Below are positions 1-6,183 of a stretch of DNA of 6,183 nt, one piece after another. The first letter of the stretch is position 1, and the number at the start of each line of letters is the position of its first letter. The notes beneath the pieces were generated by a model. It was given only the letters and a program-made list of their open reading frames with translations. It had not been told where the DNA came from and made no database searches. The position numbers and the translations under genes were made by a program. Source of the stretch: Candidatus Aminicenantota bacterium (GTDB lineage: Bacteria > Acidobacteriota > Aminicenantia > UBA2199); NCBI GenBank assembly GCA_030671465.1, contig DAOVIP010000126.1, forward strand, positions 1 to 6,183, given 5' to 3'.

Positions 1-1566
1 GTTGCCCTAACCGGGATTCAGGACAAGTCAAAGTTCGATTTTCTTTCTTTCCTGCCTTCGGCACTGGTATATGAAATCGGACACCCGGGAGATGTCCTTA
101 TCATTGATCCCCGGGGAGGACTTCCGGTTTTGATGGCCCGCCATTACCAGGCCAATCACATTCAAAAAGTCGAATCCAATAGCCTGCTGGTGGAACTGAT
201 GCAAATCCATTACGGTGATTACTCGGGCCACATCTATGCCCAAAATACCAAAAAAGGGCTGGGTAGAACCTGGCTGAAATCCCATTCCTGCAAATATGAT
301 ATCATTGATATCTCCCTGATGAACAGTATTCCATCCGGTGTTACCGGTCTGTCTGAAGACTACCGCTTCACCGTGGAAGCATTTCGGGAATACTGGTCGC
401 ATCTTAAAAGGGACGGATTCCTGAGTATGAACCTGTATATCCTCCCCCCCCCCAGGCATGCACTCCGCCTGCTGGCCACTCTGGTTGAAGCCCTTAGAGA
501 TTCGGGCATCAACCGGCCTGATCATTACCTGATGGCCATCCGCAGCTGGGGATGCATTTCTCTGCTGGTCAAGCGAAGCCCCCTAGAATCCGGCGACATT
601 GCCCGGGCAAAGGATTTTACCGGCCGACGAATGTTTGATATGATCGCCTATCCGGGAATCACCTCATCTGACAGCAATGTCTTTATTAAATCAGCAGAAA
701 ATATTTATTTTAATGCCTTCAGCCAAATCATGGATTCATCCAAAAGAAACAACTTCATTGAAACTTATATTTTCGATATTTCACCGGTATATGATGATCA
801 ACCTTTTTTTCACTATTTTCTGAAATTCAAAAACATCAAGGATGTTTACCGGGTGACCGGGCAAAAATGGGACTTTTTCATTCGCGAGGGATACCTGCTC
901 CCTATTATTCTCATCCAGGTCGTTTTACTCAGCTTGATTCTAATAGCCCTTCCAGCCCTAATCAGAACCAGAAAAGCACTTAAATCCGGGCCGCAGAAAA
1001 ATAAAATGCCCATACTGATATATTTTTCCCTGCTGGGAATGGGATTCATGTTCGTTGAAATTGTGCTGATTCAAAAACTGATACTCCTGCTAACCGATCC
1101 CCTGATGGCCATTTCCGCCGGCCTGGCCTCGGTGCTGATCGGGGCCGGCATAGGAGGTTTTTTGAGTTCTAAATTTAAATACCTGCAGAAGCCCTATTCC
1201 ATTCTGGTCCTACCCCCGCTCATTATCCTTTATGTGTTTCTATTGCCGATCATCTCTAAAACCTTTGTACACTGGCCCCTGGCCCTTAAATTTCCGCTGA
1301 TCGCATTGATCATCCTGCCCATCGGGATTTTCATGGGAATTCCATTCCCGTCAGGAATGAAAATCCTCGGAGAGACTCAACAAAACCTGATACCCTGGGC
1401 CTGGGCGGTAAACGGCTGCCTGGCCGTGGCCGCACCCATTTTAACCATGTTGATCAGCCTGAGCTACGGATTCAACTCCATACTCTGGATCAGTGCGGTT
1501 ATCTATCTTCTGGCTTTTGTTTCCATTTTTGTCTATCAAAAACGAATGAAAATCCCTGCAGGCTAA
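1..1566 (+). CDS. Membrane-bound spermidine-synthase-like protein (SAM-binding fold plus C-terminal membrane domain), 5' partial
   Basis: The frame is open from the first base of the window, so the true start lies upstream; 521 residues are visible. Residues 31-60 form a Rossmann-type SAM/aminopropyl-donor site: DVLIIDPRGG, then an acidic residue (E58) closing the second strand in KVESN. FDVI-like YDIIDISLMNS (99-109) and SEDYRFTVEAF follow, as in multi-pass membrane spermidine-synthase-like proteins. YDDQPFFHYF (residues 264-273, bases 790-819) is the family's usual junction before the membrane part. About seven hydrophobic segments then run from base 895 to 1540, including the family-like GMGFMFVEIVLIQK, GIPFPSGMK and WAWAVNGC. 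In this family an N-terminal membrane domain commonly precedes the visible part; I infer it is outside the window. True polyamine synthesis is not shown and the substrate is unknown. The gene ends in tandem stops TAA TAG, 11 bp from the convergent valS stop. A TTG at 130 and later ATGs are internal, not starts. A 10-C tract lies at 444-453. Confidence 0.85.
   Translation, partial: VALTGIQDKSKFDFLSFLPSALVYEIGHPGDVLIIDPRGGLPVLMARHYQANHIQKVESNSLLVELMQIHYGDYSGHIYAQNTKKGLGRTWLKSHSCKYDIIDISLMNSIPSGVTGLSEDYRFTVEAFREYWSHLKRDGFLSMNLYILPPPRHALRLLATLVEALRDSGINRPDHYLMAIRSWGCISLLVKRSPLESGDIARAKDFTGRRMFDMIAYPGITSSDSNVFIKSAENIYFNAFSQIMDSSKRNNFIETYIFDISPVYDDQPFFHYFLKFKNIKDVYRVTGQKWDFFIREGYLLPIILIQVVLLSLILIALPALIRTRKALKSGPQKNKMPILIYFSLLGMGFMFVEIVLIQKLILLLTDPLMAISAGLASVLIGAGIGGFLSSKFKYLQKPYSILVLPPLIILYVFLLPIISKTFVHWPLALKFPLIALIILPIGIFMGIPFPSGMKILGETQQNLIPWAWAVNGCLAVAAPILTMLISLSYGFNSILWISAVIYLLAFVSIFVYQKRMKIPAG
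444..453 (+). repeat. Ten-base poly-C tract inside a coding region
   Basis: Ten consecutive C residues encode three prolines (plus the last base of the preceding Leu codon) in the LPPPRH stretch of the spermidine-synthase-like gene. The reading frame is conserved in sequence character on both sides, so the tract as given keeps the gene intact. A length change of one base would remove the whole C-terminal membrane domain. The tract could be a slippage or phase-variation site, or simply a sequencing-sensitive homopolymer. Confidence 0.8.
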
Positions 1567-1592
1567 TAGATTCGGATTCAGCTAAGGGATTT
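1550..1592. terminator. Possible bidirectional terminator hairpin across the convergent stops
   Basis: AAATCCCT (1550-1557) is perfectly complementary to AGGGATTT (1585-1592). After a small internal loop, G1562-C1563-T1564 can also pair with A1580-G1581-C1582. Both stop codons (1564-1566 plus strand, 1578-1580 minus strand) lie in the loop region. Read on the minus strand, the stem is followed by a T-rich stretch (TTTTCATTCGTTTTTG), which suits termination of valS. On the plus strand no clear T run follows. The stem is only moderately GC-rich, so the call is tentative. Confidence 0.4.
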
Positions 1593-4500
1593 CAGGTTAT
1601 GATTGACCAGCTCCAGCTGGGATTTGATTTTCATGATTCGCTTCTGCTCATTCTCTACCACCCGGGCAGGGGCCTTCTGGATAAAATTGGAATTGGACAG
1701 TTTCCGTTTGATGTTTTCCAGACTATCCTCCAGCTGGGCTTTCTGCTTTTCCAGCTTGGCCTTTTCTTTGGCCGGATCCAGTATGCCGACCAGATAGATT
1801 TCCATATCCCCTTCCACCTGAAGGGCTGAGAGAACCGGGCGCTCCACCTCTGATCCCACCTTCAATGATTTCAGGGCCGCCAGGTTCTGGATCAAATTCT
1901 GCATCTCCCTGATACCATCAGCTTGCGGTTTCCTGGCCTTGACAATCGCTTCGATCTTTTTCGAGGGGGAAACCTGGTAACGGACTCTCAAATTGCGAAT
2001 GGAGCGAATCACCTGCTGTACCTGCCTAAATTCCCCATCTATTTTTTCATTTTGAAAATGTTTATGGGATACTGGCCAGGATGATGAGATCAACAAATCT
2101 TCCCTGACCAGTTCTTCTTCCAGGCCACGCACCGGGGCCAGTTCATTCAACATCTCCCACAAGGCTTCGGTAATGAATGGCACAAAGGGATGCAACAGCC
2201 TTAGTACCTGGTCAATGGCAAAAGCCAGAACCGTCCGGGCAACCCGGGCACTCTCCGGGCTCCAGAGGCGGGATTTAATGAACTCGAGGTACCAGTCACA
2301 CAGTTCGGCCCAGAAGAATTCACGGGCTATGCCGATGGCAGCCGAAGGATTGTACTGCTGAAGCTGGCGGGTTACCGCTTCAATAGCCCTGGACAGTCTG
2401 GACAGTATCCAACGGTCCTCGGGCTCGAGATCCCCGGATTTTATTTTATGGTACTCATACTGATCCAGGTTCATCAGGGCAAAACGGGTTGCGTTCCACA
2501 GCTTGGTGCAGAAAGCACGACCGGCATTAATTCGGTCACTGGTAATCCTGGACTTGGGTAATTCCTTTATGGTGCCCAACACATCGAATTCCTTTTGAGT
2601 CTCAGGACAGATATAGGTGAATATGGTCCGGCCATGACTGGCTGTGGCCAGATCCACCCGGTTTCCGGTAAAAGGTGAAATGGCCTGAACCGGGAGCCGA
2701 ATATCCTGGGTTCCGGTCTGCATATCGCAAAGCACATAACGCATGGCATCAGCACCGTATTCTTCGACGATATCATTGGGATCAATGCCATTGCCTTTGC
2801 TCTTGCTCATCCTTTCTCCCTTGCCATCCTGAATGGTGGCATGAATAAAACAATCGGTAAAGGGAACATCCCCTATGAGATAAAGCCCCATGATCAGCAT
2901 CCGGGCCACCCAGAGCGTGATGATACCCCGGTCAGTAACCAGACAGGAACCGGGATAATAATAATCCAGGTAATCCGGTTTTCCCTCACACTGTCCCAGG
3001 GGCCTTTTCCCCGGCCCCACTTGTGCATTTTCCGGGTCGGGCCATCCCAGAGTACTGAATGGCCACAGGGCGCTTGAAAACCAGGTATCCAGCACATCAG
3101 GATCCCGGGTCAAACCTTCGGCCTCGAGAAGCGATCCCAGCTCGGCCTCAGCTTCCCGGCTTCGTATACATACCAGCATATTGAACGGACCGGTTCCCGC
3201 TATCTGTCCGGGAGATTTTAAGATTTCTTCCTCATCGATAATCCAGCTCCAGAGCCGGTCCTCGGTTTCCTGAAACATCAAGCTATTCAATTTATCCAGC
3301 TGGTCTCGGTCAATACTTCCCTGCCATATCGGGATTTGATGCCCCCACCACAACTGACGGCTGATACACCAGTCTCTCTTCTCAGCCAGCCAGTTTCTAT
3401 AAGTGCTGGAATATCGCTCCGGATCGGGGTGAAAGGTCAGATGTCGACCACCGGGAGACTCCCATTCCGGGTTCACCGCATCAATGGCCGCCTGGGCCAG
3501 GCCTGGGGCAGTGAATTCATTGCCGGTTCCGATCCCGAACCGAAGGCCCCCGTCAATATCACCCATTTTGATGAACCACTGCTTGGACAAATACAATTCA
3601 ATGGGGGTTTTGGAACGGTCCGAATGTCCGATTTCAATTTCCCGGTCCTCAATACCCTCCAGTAAATTCCGGTTTTTCAAATCCTTTAAAACCCGCTCCC
3701 GGACCAGAAACCGATCCAGTCCTTTATAGGGTCCGGCATTTTCATTATAGGTGCCATCCGGATTAAGCAGGTTGATAATGTCGATCTCTTGACAGTGCCT
3801 GAGCCACACCTCATAATCATTGGTATCATGGGCAGGGGTGATTTTCACACACCCGGATCCCAGTTCAGGTTTGGCCCATTCATCCAGTATCAGGGGGATT
3901 TTGCGTTCCAAAAGAGGCAAAATAACCATCCGCTGTTGTCTGGCCATTTCCACCAGTTTCAACAATCGGGGCAGGTGGGTCTTAAAACGGTTTTTTAGCT
4001 GCTCCAGTTCCAGCTCGATTTCCGGCCGGTCCTTCTTGGAAGCCAGGTTTAACTTCTCCTCGATCTCCTTCACGACCTCATTCAAAGCCCTTTCAGGATC
4101 CGGATGTACCGCAACTCCCGTATCTCCAAGCATGGTTTCCGGCCGGGTGGTGGCCACAACCACAAACTCCGGCTCATCTGGTTTGGCATCGGCCACCGGA
4201 TAGCGAATATGCCAGAAATGCCCGTTGATGGTTTCATGCACAATCTCATCATCGGATATGGCGGTTTGCAAATGACAATCCCAGTTTACCAGACGGTTGC
4301 CCCGAAAAATCAGGCCATCTTTGAAAAATCGGAAAAATGCCTCACCCACTGCCCGGGTACAGACCTCATCCATGGTGAAGCGGTGCAATTTCCAATCACA
4401 GGAACAACCCATACTCTGCTGCTGGTTGATGATCCGGGTTAAATACTCGTCCTTCCAGGCCAAGATTCTATCAATCAAACCCTGCCGCCCAATATCGTGC

Positions 4501-4817
4501 CGGGTTTTTCCCTCGAGTTCAAATAAGCGTTTTTCCACAACGGCCTGGGTGGCGATTCCGGCATGATCGGCCCCGGGCATCCACAGGGTATTATCCCCCA
4601 GCATCCGATGCCAGCGGGTCAACAGGTCCTGCATCACATTATCGATGGCATGGCCCATATGCAGGGCACCGGTTATATTGGGCAAGGGCATCATGATGAC
4701 ATAACGGTTCTGACGTTTATCCGGAATGGCTGACATGGAATCCTTTTCCAGCCAGCGTTTATAGACGTTCTTCTGGACTTTGGAAAAATCATAGTGTTTA
4801 GACAGTTTTTTGGTCAT
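1578..4817 (-). CDS. valS: Valyl-tRNA synthetase, long form with insertions
   Basis: Cytoplasmic class I aminoacyl-tRNA synthetase that charges tRNA-Val with valine and edits mischarged threonine. The ATP-binding HIGH motif is HMGH (53-56) in PLPNITGALHMGH, and KMSKS appears as RMSKS (669-673). The CP1 editing domain is marked by TTRPETMLGDTG (223-234) and VKITPAHDTNDYE (324-336). WCISRQLWWGHQIP (483-496) and DVLDTWFSSALWPFSTLGWP (574-593) are typical of ValRS. The anticodon-binding domain begins near DRWILSRL (801-808), and a charged C-terminal coiled-coil arm covers about 1012-1079, including KLSNSNFIQKAP. At 1079 residues it is 130-200 longer than usual bacterial ValRS. The extra length is in a charged helical insert at about 243-296, stretches near 420-470 and 500-560, about 595-613, and a 45-residue insert after KMSKS (about 710-757). 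The ATG at 4817 is upstream of HIGH by the usual distance; its ribosome binding site is weak. The reading frame is unbroken and all core motifs are present, so the enzyme should be active. No T-box leader is seen. Confidence 0.97.
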   Translation of the reverse strand: MTKKLSKHYDFSKVQKNVYKRWLEKDSMSAIPDKRQNRYVIMMPLPNITGALHMGHAIDNVMQDLLTRWHRMLGDNTLWMPGADHAGIATQAVVEKRLFELEGKTRHDIGRQGLIDRILAWKDEYLTRIINQQQSMGCSCDWKLHRFTMDEVCTRAVGEAFFRFFKDGLIFRGNRLVNWDCHLQTAISDDEIVHETINGHFWHIRYPVADAKPDEPEFVVVATTRPETMLGDTGVAVHPDPERALNEVVKEIEEKLNLASKKDRPEIELELEQLKNRFKTHLPRLLKLVEMARQQRMVILPLLERKIPLILDEWAKPELGSGCVKITPAHDTNDYEVWLRHCQEIDIINLLNPDGTYNENAGPYKGLDRFLVRERVLKDLKNRNLLEGIEDREIEIGHSDRSKTPIELYLSKQWFIKMGDIDGGLRFGIGTGNEFTAPGLAQAAIDAVNPEWESPGGRHLTFHPDPERYSSTYRNWLAEKRDWCISRQLWWGHQIPIWQGSIDRDQLDKLNSLMFQETEDRLWSWIIDEEEILKSPGQIAGTGPFNMLVCIRSREAEAELGSLLEAEGLTRDPDVLDTWFSSALWPFSTLGWPDPENAQVGPGKRPLGQCEGKPDYLDYYYPGSCLVTDRGIITLWVARMLIMGLYLIGDVPFTDCFIHATIQDGKGERMSKSKGNGIDPNDIVEEYGADAMRYVLCDMQTGTQDIRLPVQAISPFTGNRVDLATASHGRTIFTYICPETQKEFDVLGTIKELPKSRITSDRINAGRAFCTKLWNATRFALMNLDQYEYHKIKSGDLEPEDRWILSRLSRAIEAVTRQLQQYNPSAAIGIAREFFWAELCDWYLEFIKSRLWSPESARVARTVLAFAIDQVLRLLHPFVPFITEALWEMLNELAPVRGLEEELVREDLLISSSWPVSHKHFQNEKIDGEFRQVQQVIRSIRNLRVRYQVSPSKKIEAIVKARKPQADGIREMQNLIQNLAALKSLKVGSEVERPVLSALQVEGDMEIYLVGILDPAKEKAKLEKQKAQLEDSLENIKRKLSNSNFIQKAPARVVENEQKRIMKIKSQLELVNHNLKSLS

Positions 4818-4838
4818 TTCAATATTCTCAATTAGGGT

Positions 4839-4867
4839 ATTTTAAATGAAACTGCCATTTAATGCAA
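4839..4867 (-). promoter_or_regulatory. Candidate sigma70-type promoter of valS
   Basis: On the minus strand, TTGCAT (4867 to 4862) and TAAAAT (4844 to 4839) are separated by exactly 17 bases. The -10 box matches five of six consensus bases, while the -35 box matches only its TTG. Transcription would start near 4832 and leave a leader of about 15 bases before the ATG at 4817. That is too short for a T-box or other riboswitch. Confidence 0.45.
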
Positions 4868-4873
4868 GCAGTC

Positions 4874-4945
4874 GGGGACCGTCTTTGTTTTTTCTTTACC
4901 CTACAAAACCATTCATATATTTTTTCATAAATGGTCGCTGTCCCC
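4874..4945. repeat. Imperfect inverted repeat, REP/MITE-like remnant
   Basis: GGGGAC (4874-4879) and GTCCCC (4940-4945) are perfect inverted ends 72 bp apart. The right arm read inward is GGGGACAGCGACCATTT; the left arm is GGGGACCGTCTTTG, which matches if two bases are missing. A second nested inverted pair is ACCATT (4908-4913) with AATGGT (4930-4935). A run of seven T follows the right end. From memory, motifs close to AAATGGTCGCTGTCCCC are frequent, dispersed repeats associated with IS200-like (Y1/RAYT) transposases in several bacterial phyla; no such transposase is in this window. It lies between divergent genes, so a role as a terminator of either gene is unlikely. Confidence 0.45.
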
Positions 4946-4953
4946 TTTTTTTA

Positions 4954-4984
4954 TTGAAGTTTGAACAAAAATATTGCATACAAT
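4954..4984 (+). promoter_or_regulatory. Weak candidate promoter of the phosphatase gene
   Basis: TACAAT (4979-4984) matches five of six -10 consensus bases. The best partner is TTGAAG (4954-4959), with a long 19-base spacer. It would give a leader of about 55 bases before the start codon. The region is very AT-rich, so chance matches are expected, and an alternative sigma factor could be used instead. Confidence 0.2.
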
Positions 4985-5036
4985 GCTTGAAAATTTGTGG
5001 CCTTGACTTTTTTTCTATTATTTATGAGAATAAAAA

Positions 5037-5043
5037 AGGTGAT
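5037..5043 (+). promoter_or_regulatory. Ribosome binding site of the phosphatase gene
   Basis: AGGTGAT can pair with the anti-Shine-Dalgarno end of 16S rRNA (complement of ATCACCT). It lies 2 bases before the ATG at 5046 and 5 bases before the adjacent in-frame ATG at 5049. Either ATG is usable; the choice changes the protein by a single Met. Confidence 0.65.
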
Positions 5044-5045
5044 AA

Positions 5046-6062
5046 ATGATGGATAAAGTGGTTTTGGAAAATTTTCGTAAAGTACTGAATACCCGCAAGA
5101 ATGCTCTTCTGAACTGGCTGAAGTCATCAGAGCCAGAGAGTAAAAAAATTCACCTGGGAGGATGTTCTGAAAATGAAGTTGAGCAGGTTATTCAGGAGCA
5201 TGATAATGCACTGGAAGGCATAAAATGCGGTGAATTTGGGGTATGCAGGGAATGCAGCGGTGAAGTGGAAAGAGAACGGTTGGAACTGGATTTCACCACG
5301 TGCGTATGTCTGGATCACTACTCCAGCGAGCAGAAACGCATCCTGGAGCAGGATCATGAATTGGCCGCCAAAGTACAGCGGCAATTATTACCATATTCAA
5401 TTCCGGTACTGGAAGGAATTCAAATAGCTGCCTATACCGAGCCTGCTCATGTGGTAAGCGGAGACTACTTTGATTTTTTTTCGTATCCCCAGGGAGATAA
5501 GGGTGTGGTGGTTGCCGATGTAATGGGGAAGGGCATCTCTGCAAGTATGCTCATGTCAAACCTGCAGGCATCCCTGCGAATTTTAGGACCGGAACATATT
5601 CATCTTGATGTTTTGGCCAGCCGCTTGAATGAGCTTTTTCGACGGAACCAAAAATTAATCAGTTTTGTAAGTTTATTCTTGTTAAAGATTGAAAAAAACA
5701 GGCAGGTTATACAGTACTGCAATGCAGGCCATAATCCTCCTATTTTCAGGGAGGCCGGTTCTGGAACCATTCACTGGTTAAAACCCACCGGCCCTGCAAT
5801 TGGCCTTAAACCAGCGGGTGGATACAAATCAAAAGAAAAACAATTTAATTCGGGAGATTTACTGGTATTGTATACGGATGGTCTGGTTGAAGCACAGAAT
5901 AATAAAGATGATGAATTCGGTAAGGACCGATTGGAGGATTACGTCACGGGTAATTTTCAAGATTCGGCGGATTTATTTCTTAAAGGACTTCGTAAGAGGG
6001 TGAAGGATTTTGCCGGAACCCTGCAGGATGATTTGACCATATTAGTGATCAAGTTTTTGTAG
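5046..6062 (+). CDS. TraR/DksA-type zinc finger fused to SpoIIE/RsbU-type PP2C protein phosphatase
   Basis: A soluble 338-residue protein with no signal peptide or membrane segment. Residues about 1-60 are charged and helical. Residues 53-91 (ALEGIKCGEFGVCREC, then RLELDF and CLDH) match the C-terminal zinc finger of DksA/TraR, with probable ligands C67, C70, C88 and H91 spaced C-x2-C-x17-C-x2-H. A helical linker (about 92-115, EQDHELAAKVQRQLLP) is typical of the segment before RsbU-type phosphatase domains. The catalytic domain (about 120-338) has the metal-binding SGDYFDF (D140, D143), VVVADVMGKGISASMLM (D158), NAGHNPP (226-232), LLVLYTDGLVEA (D278) and DDLTILVI (D328, D329). The Mn/Mg site therefore looks complete. 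Members of this family dephosphorylate Ser/Thr on anti-sigma antagonists in partner-switching pathways; here the substrate is inferred only by family. Unlike DksA, the N-terminal part seems too short for a full coiled coil, so direct RNA polymerase binding is doubtful. The zinc finger may be a sensor or dimerisation module. It is a single gene, divergent from valS, with no anti-sigma or antagonist gene beside it. Confidence 0.92.
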   Translation: MMDKVVLENFRKVLNTRKNALLNWLKSSEPESKKIHLGGCSENEVEQVIQEHDNALEGIKCGEFGVCRECSGEVERERLELDFTTCVCLDHYSSEQKRILEQDHELAAKVQRQLLPYSIPVLEGIQIAAYTEPAHVVSGDYFDFFSYPQGDKGVVVADVMGKGISASMLMSNLQASLRILGPEHIHLDVLASRLNELFRRNQKLISFVSLFLLKIEKNRQVIQYCNAGHNPPIFREAGSGTIHWLKPTGPAIGLKPAGGYKSKEKQFNSGDLLVLYTDGLVEAQNNKDDEFGKDRLEDYVTGNFQDSADLFLKGLRKRVKDFAGTLQDDLTILVIKFL

Positions 6063-6088
6063 GGGAACCCAACTAAATTTTTTCCCCT
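6061..6088 (+). terminator. Weak hairpin just after the phosphatase stop
   Basis: AGGGGAA (6061-6067, overlapping the TAG stop) pairs with TTCCCCT (6082-6088) around a 14-base loop. The position fits a terminator, but no T run follows the stem, so intrinsic termination would be poor. Confidence 0.25.
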
Positions 6089-6183
6089 GGAAATTTGCAC
6101 CCACCGTCCCCAATCATGCAATCATTTTCAATTAATTATTGATTTCATAAGATACTTCATCCCAATATGTAGTACTTTGTCCA

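Noticed and set aside
28..525. A 165-codon minus-strand open frame
   Set aside because: It lies wholly antisense to the well-supported spermidine-synthase-like domain, and its translation resembles no family I recognise.
3820..4203. A 127-codon plus-strand open frame
   Set aside because: It is antisense to the valS editing domain and has a low-complexity Ser-rich translation, typical of a shadow frame.
4998..5014. A sigma54-like TGGC element
   Set aside because: TGGCC is present, but the required GC of the -12 element is absent; a T run occupies that position.
5003..5031. TTGACT with GAGAAT 17 bases downstream as a promoter for the phosphatase
   Set aside because: The -10 box is poor, and transcription would start about 8 bases before the ATG, at the ribosome binding site itself.
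4818..5045. A T-box or other riboswitch leader for valS
   Set aside because: The proposed start site leaves only about 15 bases of leader, and I saw no T-box sequence or specifier-loop structure on the minus strand.
4846..5049. A 67-codon plus-strand open frame whose stop overlaps the phosphatase ATG as ATGA
   Set aside because: It has no ribosome binding site, runs through the inverted repeat and the AT-rich promoter region, and its translation is rich in F, I and K, as expected from AT-rich non-coding DNA. The ATGA overlap is probably a coincidence.
6128..6142. A small palindrome TCAAT...ATTGA
   Set aside because: A five-base AT-rich stem with a five-base loop in AT-rich DNA is expected by chance.

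Overview
The window looks like ordinary chromosomal DNA from a bacterium of moderate GC content (roughly half G+C by eye). The best clue to its origin is the valyl-tRNA synthetase. It is unusually long (1079 residues) and carries insertions, and phrases such as ELGSGCVKITPAHD and QDIRLPV, that I recall from Planctomycetota and related PVC-type bacteria. That placement rests on memory of the family, not on a search, so it is tentative.

Layout. (1) Positions 1-1566, plus strand: the 3' part of a gene whose start lies left of the window. It encodes a spermidine-synthase-fold (SAM-binding) domain followed by about seven membrane segments. (2) Positions 1578-4817, minus strand: complete valS. It converges on gene 1 with only 11 bp between the stop codons, and an 8-bp inverted repeat spans both stops. 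(3) Positions 4818-5045: a 228-bp AT-rich intergenic region between divergent genes. It holds a good sigma70-type promoter candidate for valS, an imperfect inverted repeat with GGGGAC/GTCCCC ends that resembles a REP-type remnant, a weak promoter candidate for the next gene and that gene's ribosome binding site. (4) Positions 5046-6062, plus strand: a two-domain protein with an N-terminal TraR/DksA-type zinc finger joined by a helical linker to a complete SpoIIE/RsbU-type PP2C phosphatase. (5) Positions 6063-6183: non-coding, AT-rich, with one weak hairpin and another GTCCCC motif.

The three genes are not an operon: the first two converge and the last two diverge. valS is housekeeping (charging of tRNA-Val). 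The phosphatase is probably a signalling protein, perhaps acting in a partner-switching pathway, but no kinase, anti-sigma factor or antagonist gene lies beside it in this window. The function of the membrane spermidine-synthase-like protein is unknown to me. The features most worth a second look are the zinc-finger-phosphatase fusion and the apparently decayed zinc ribbon inside ValRS. I saw no tRNA, rRNA, CRISPR array or transposase gene.
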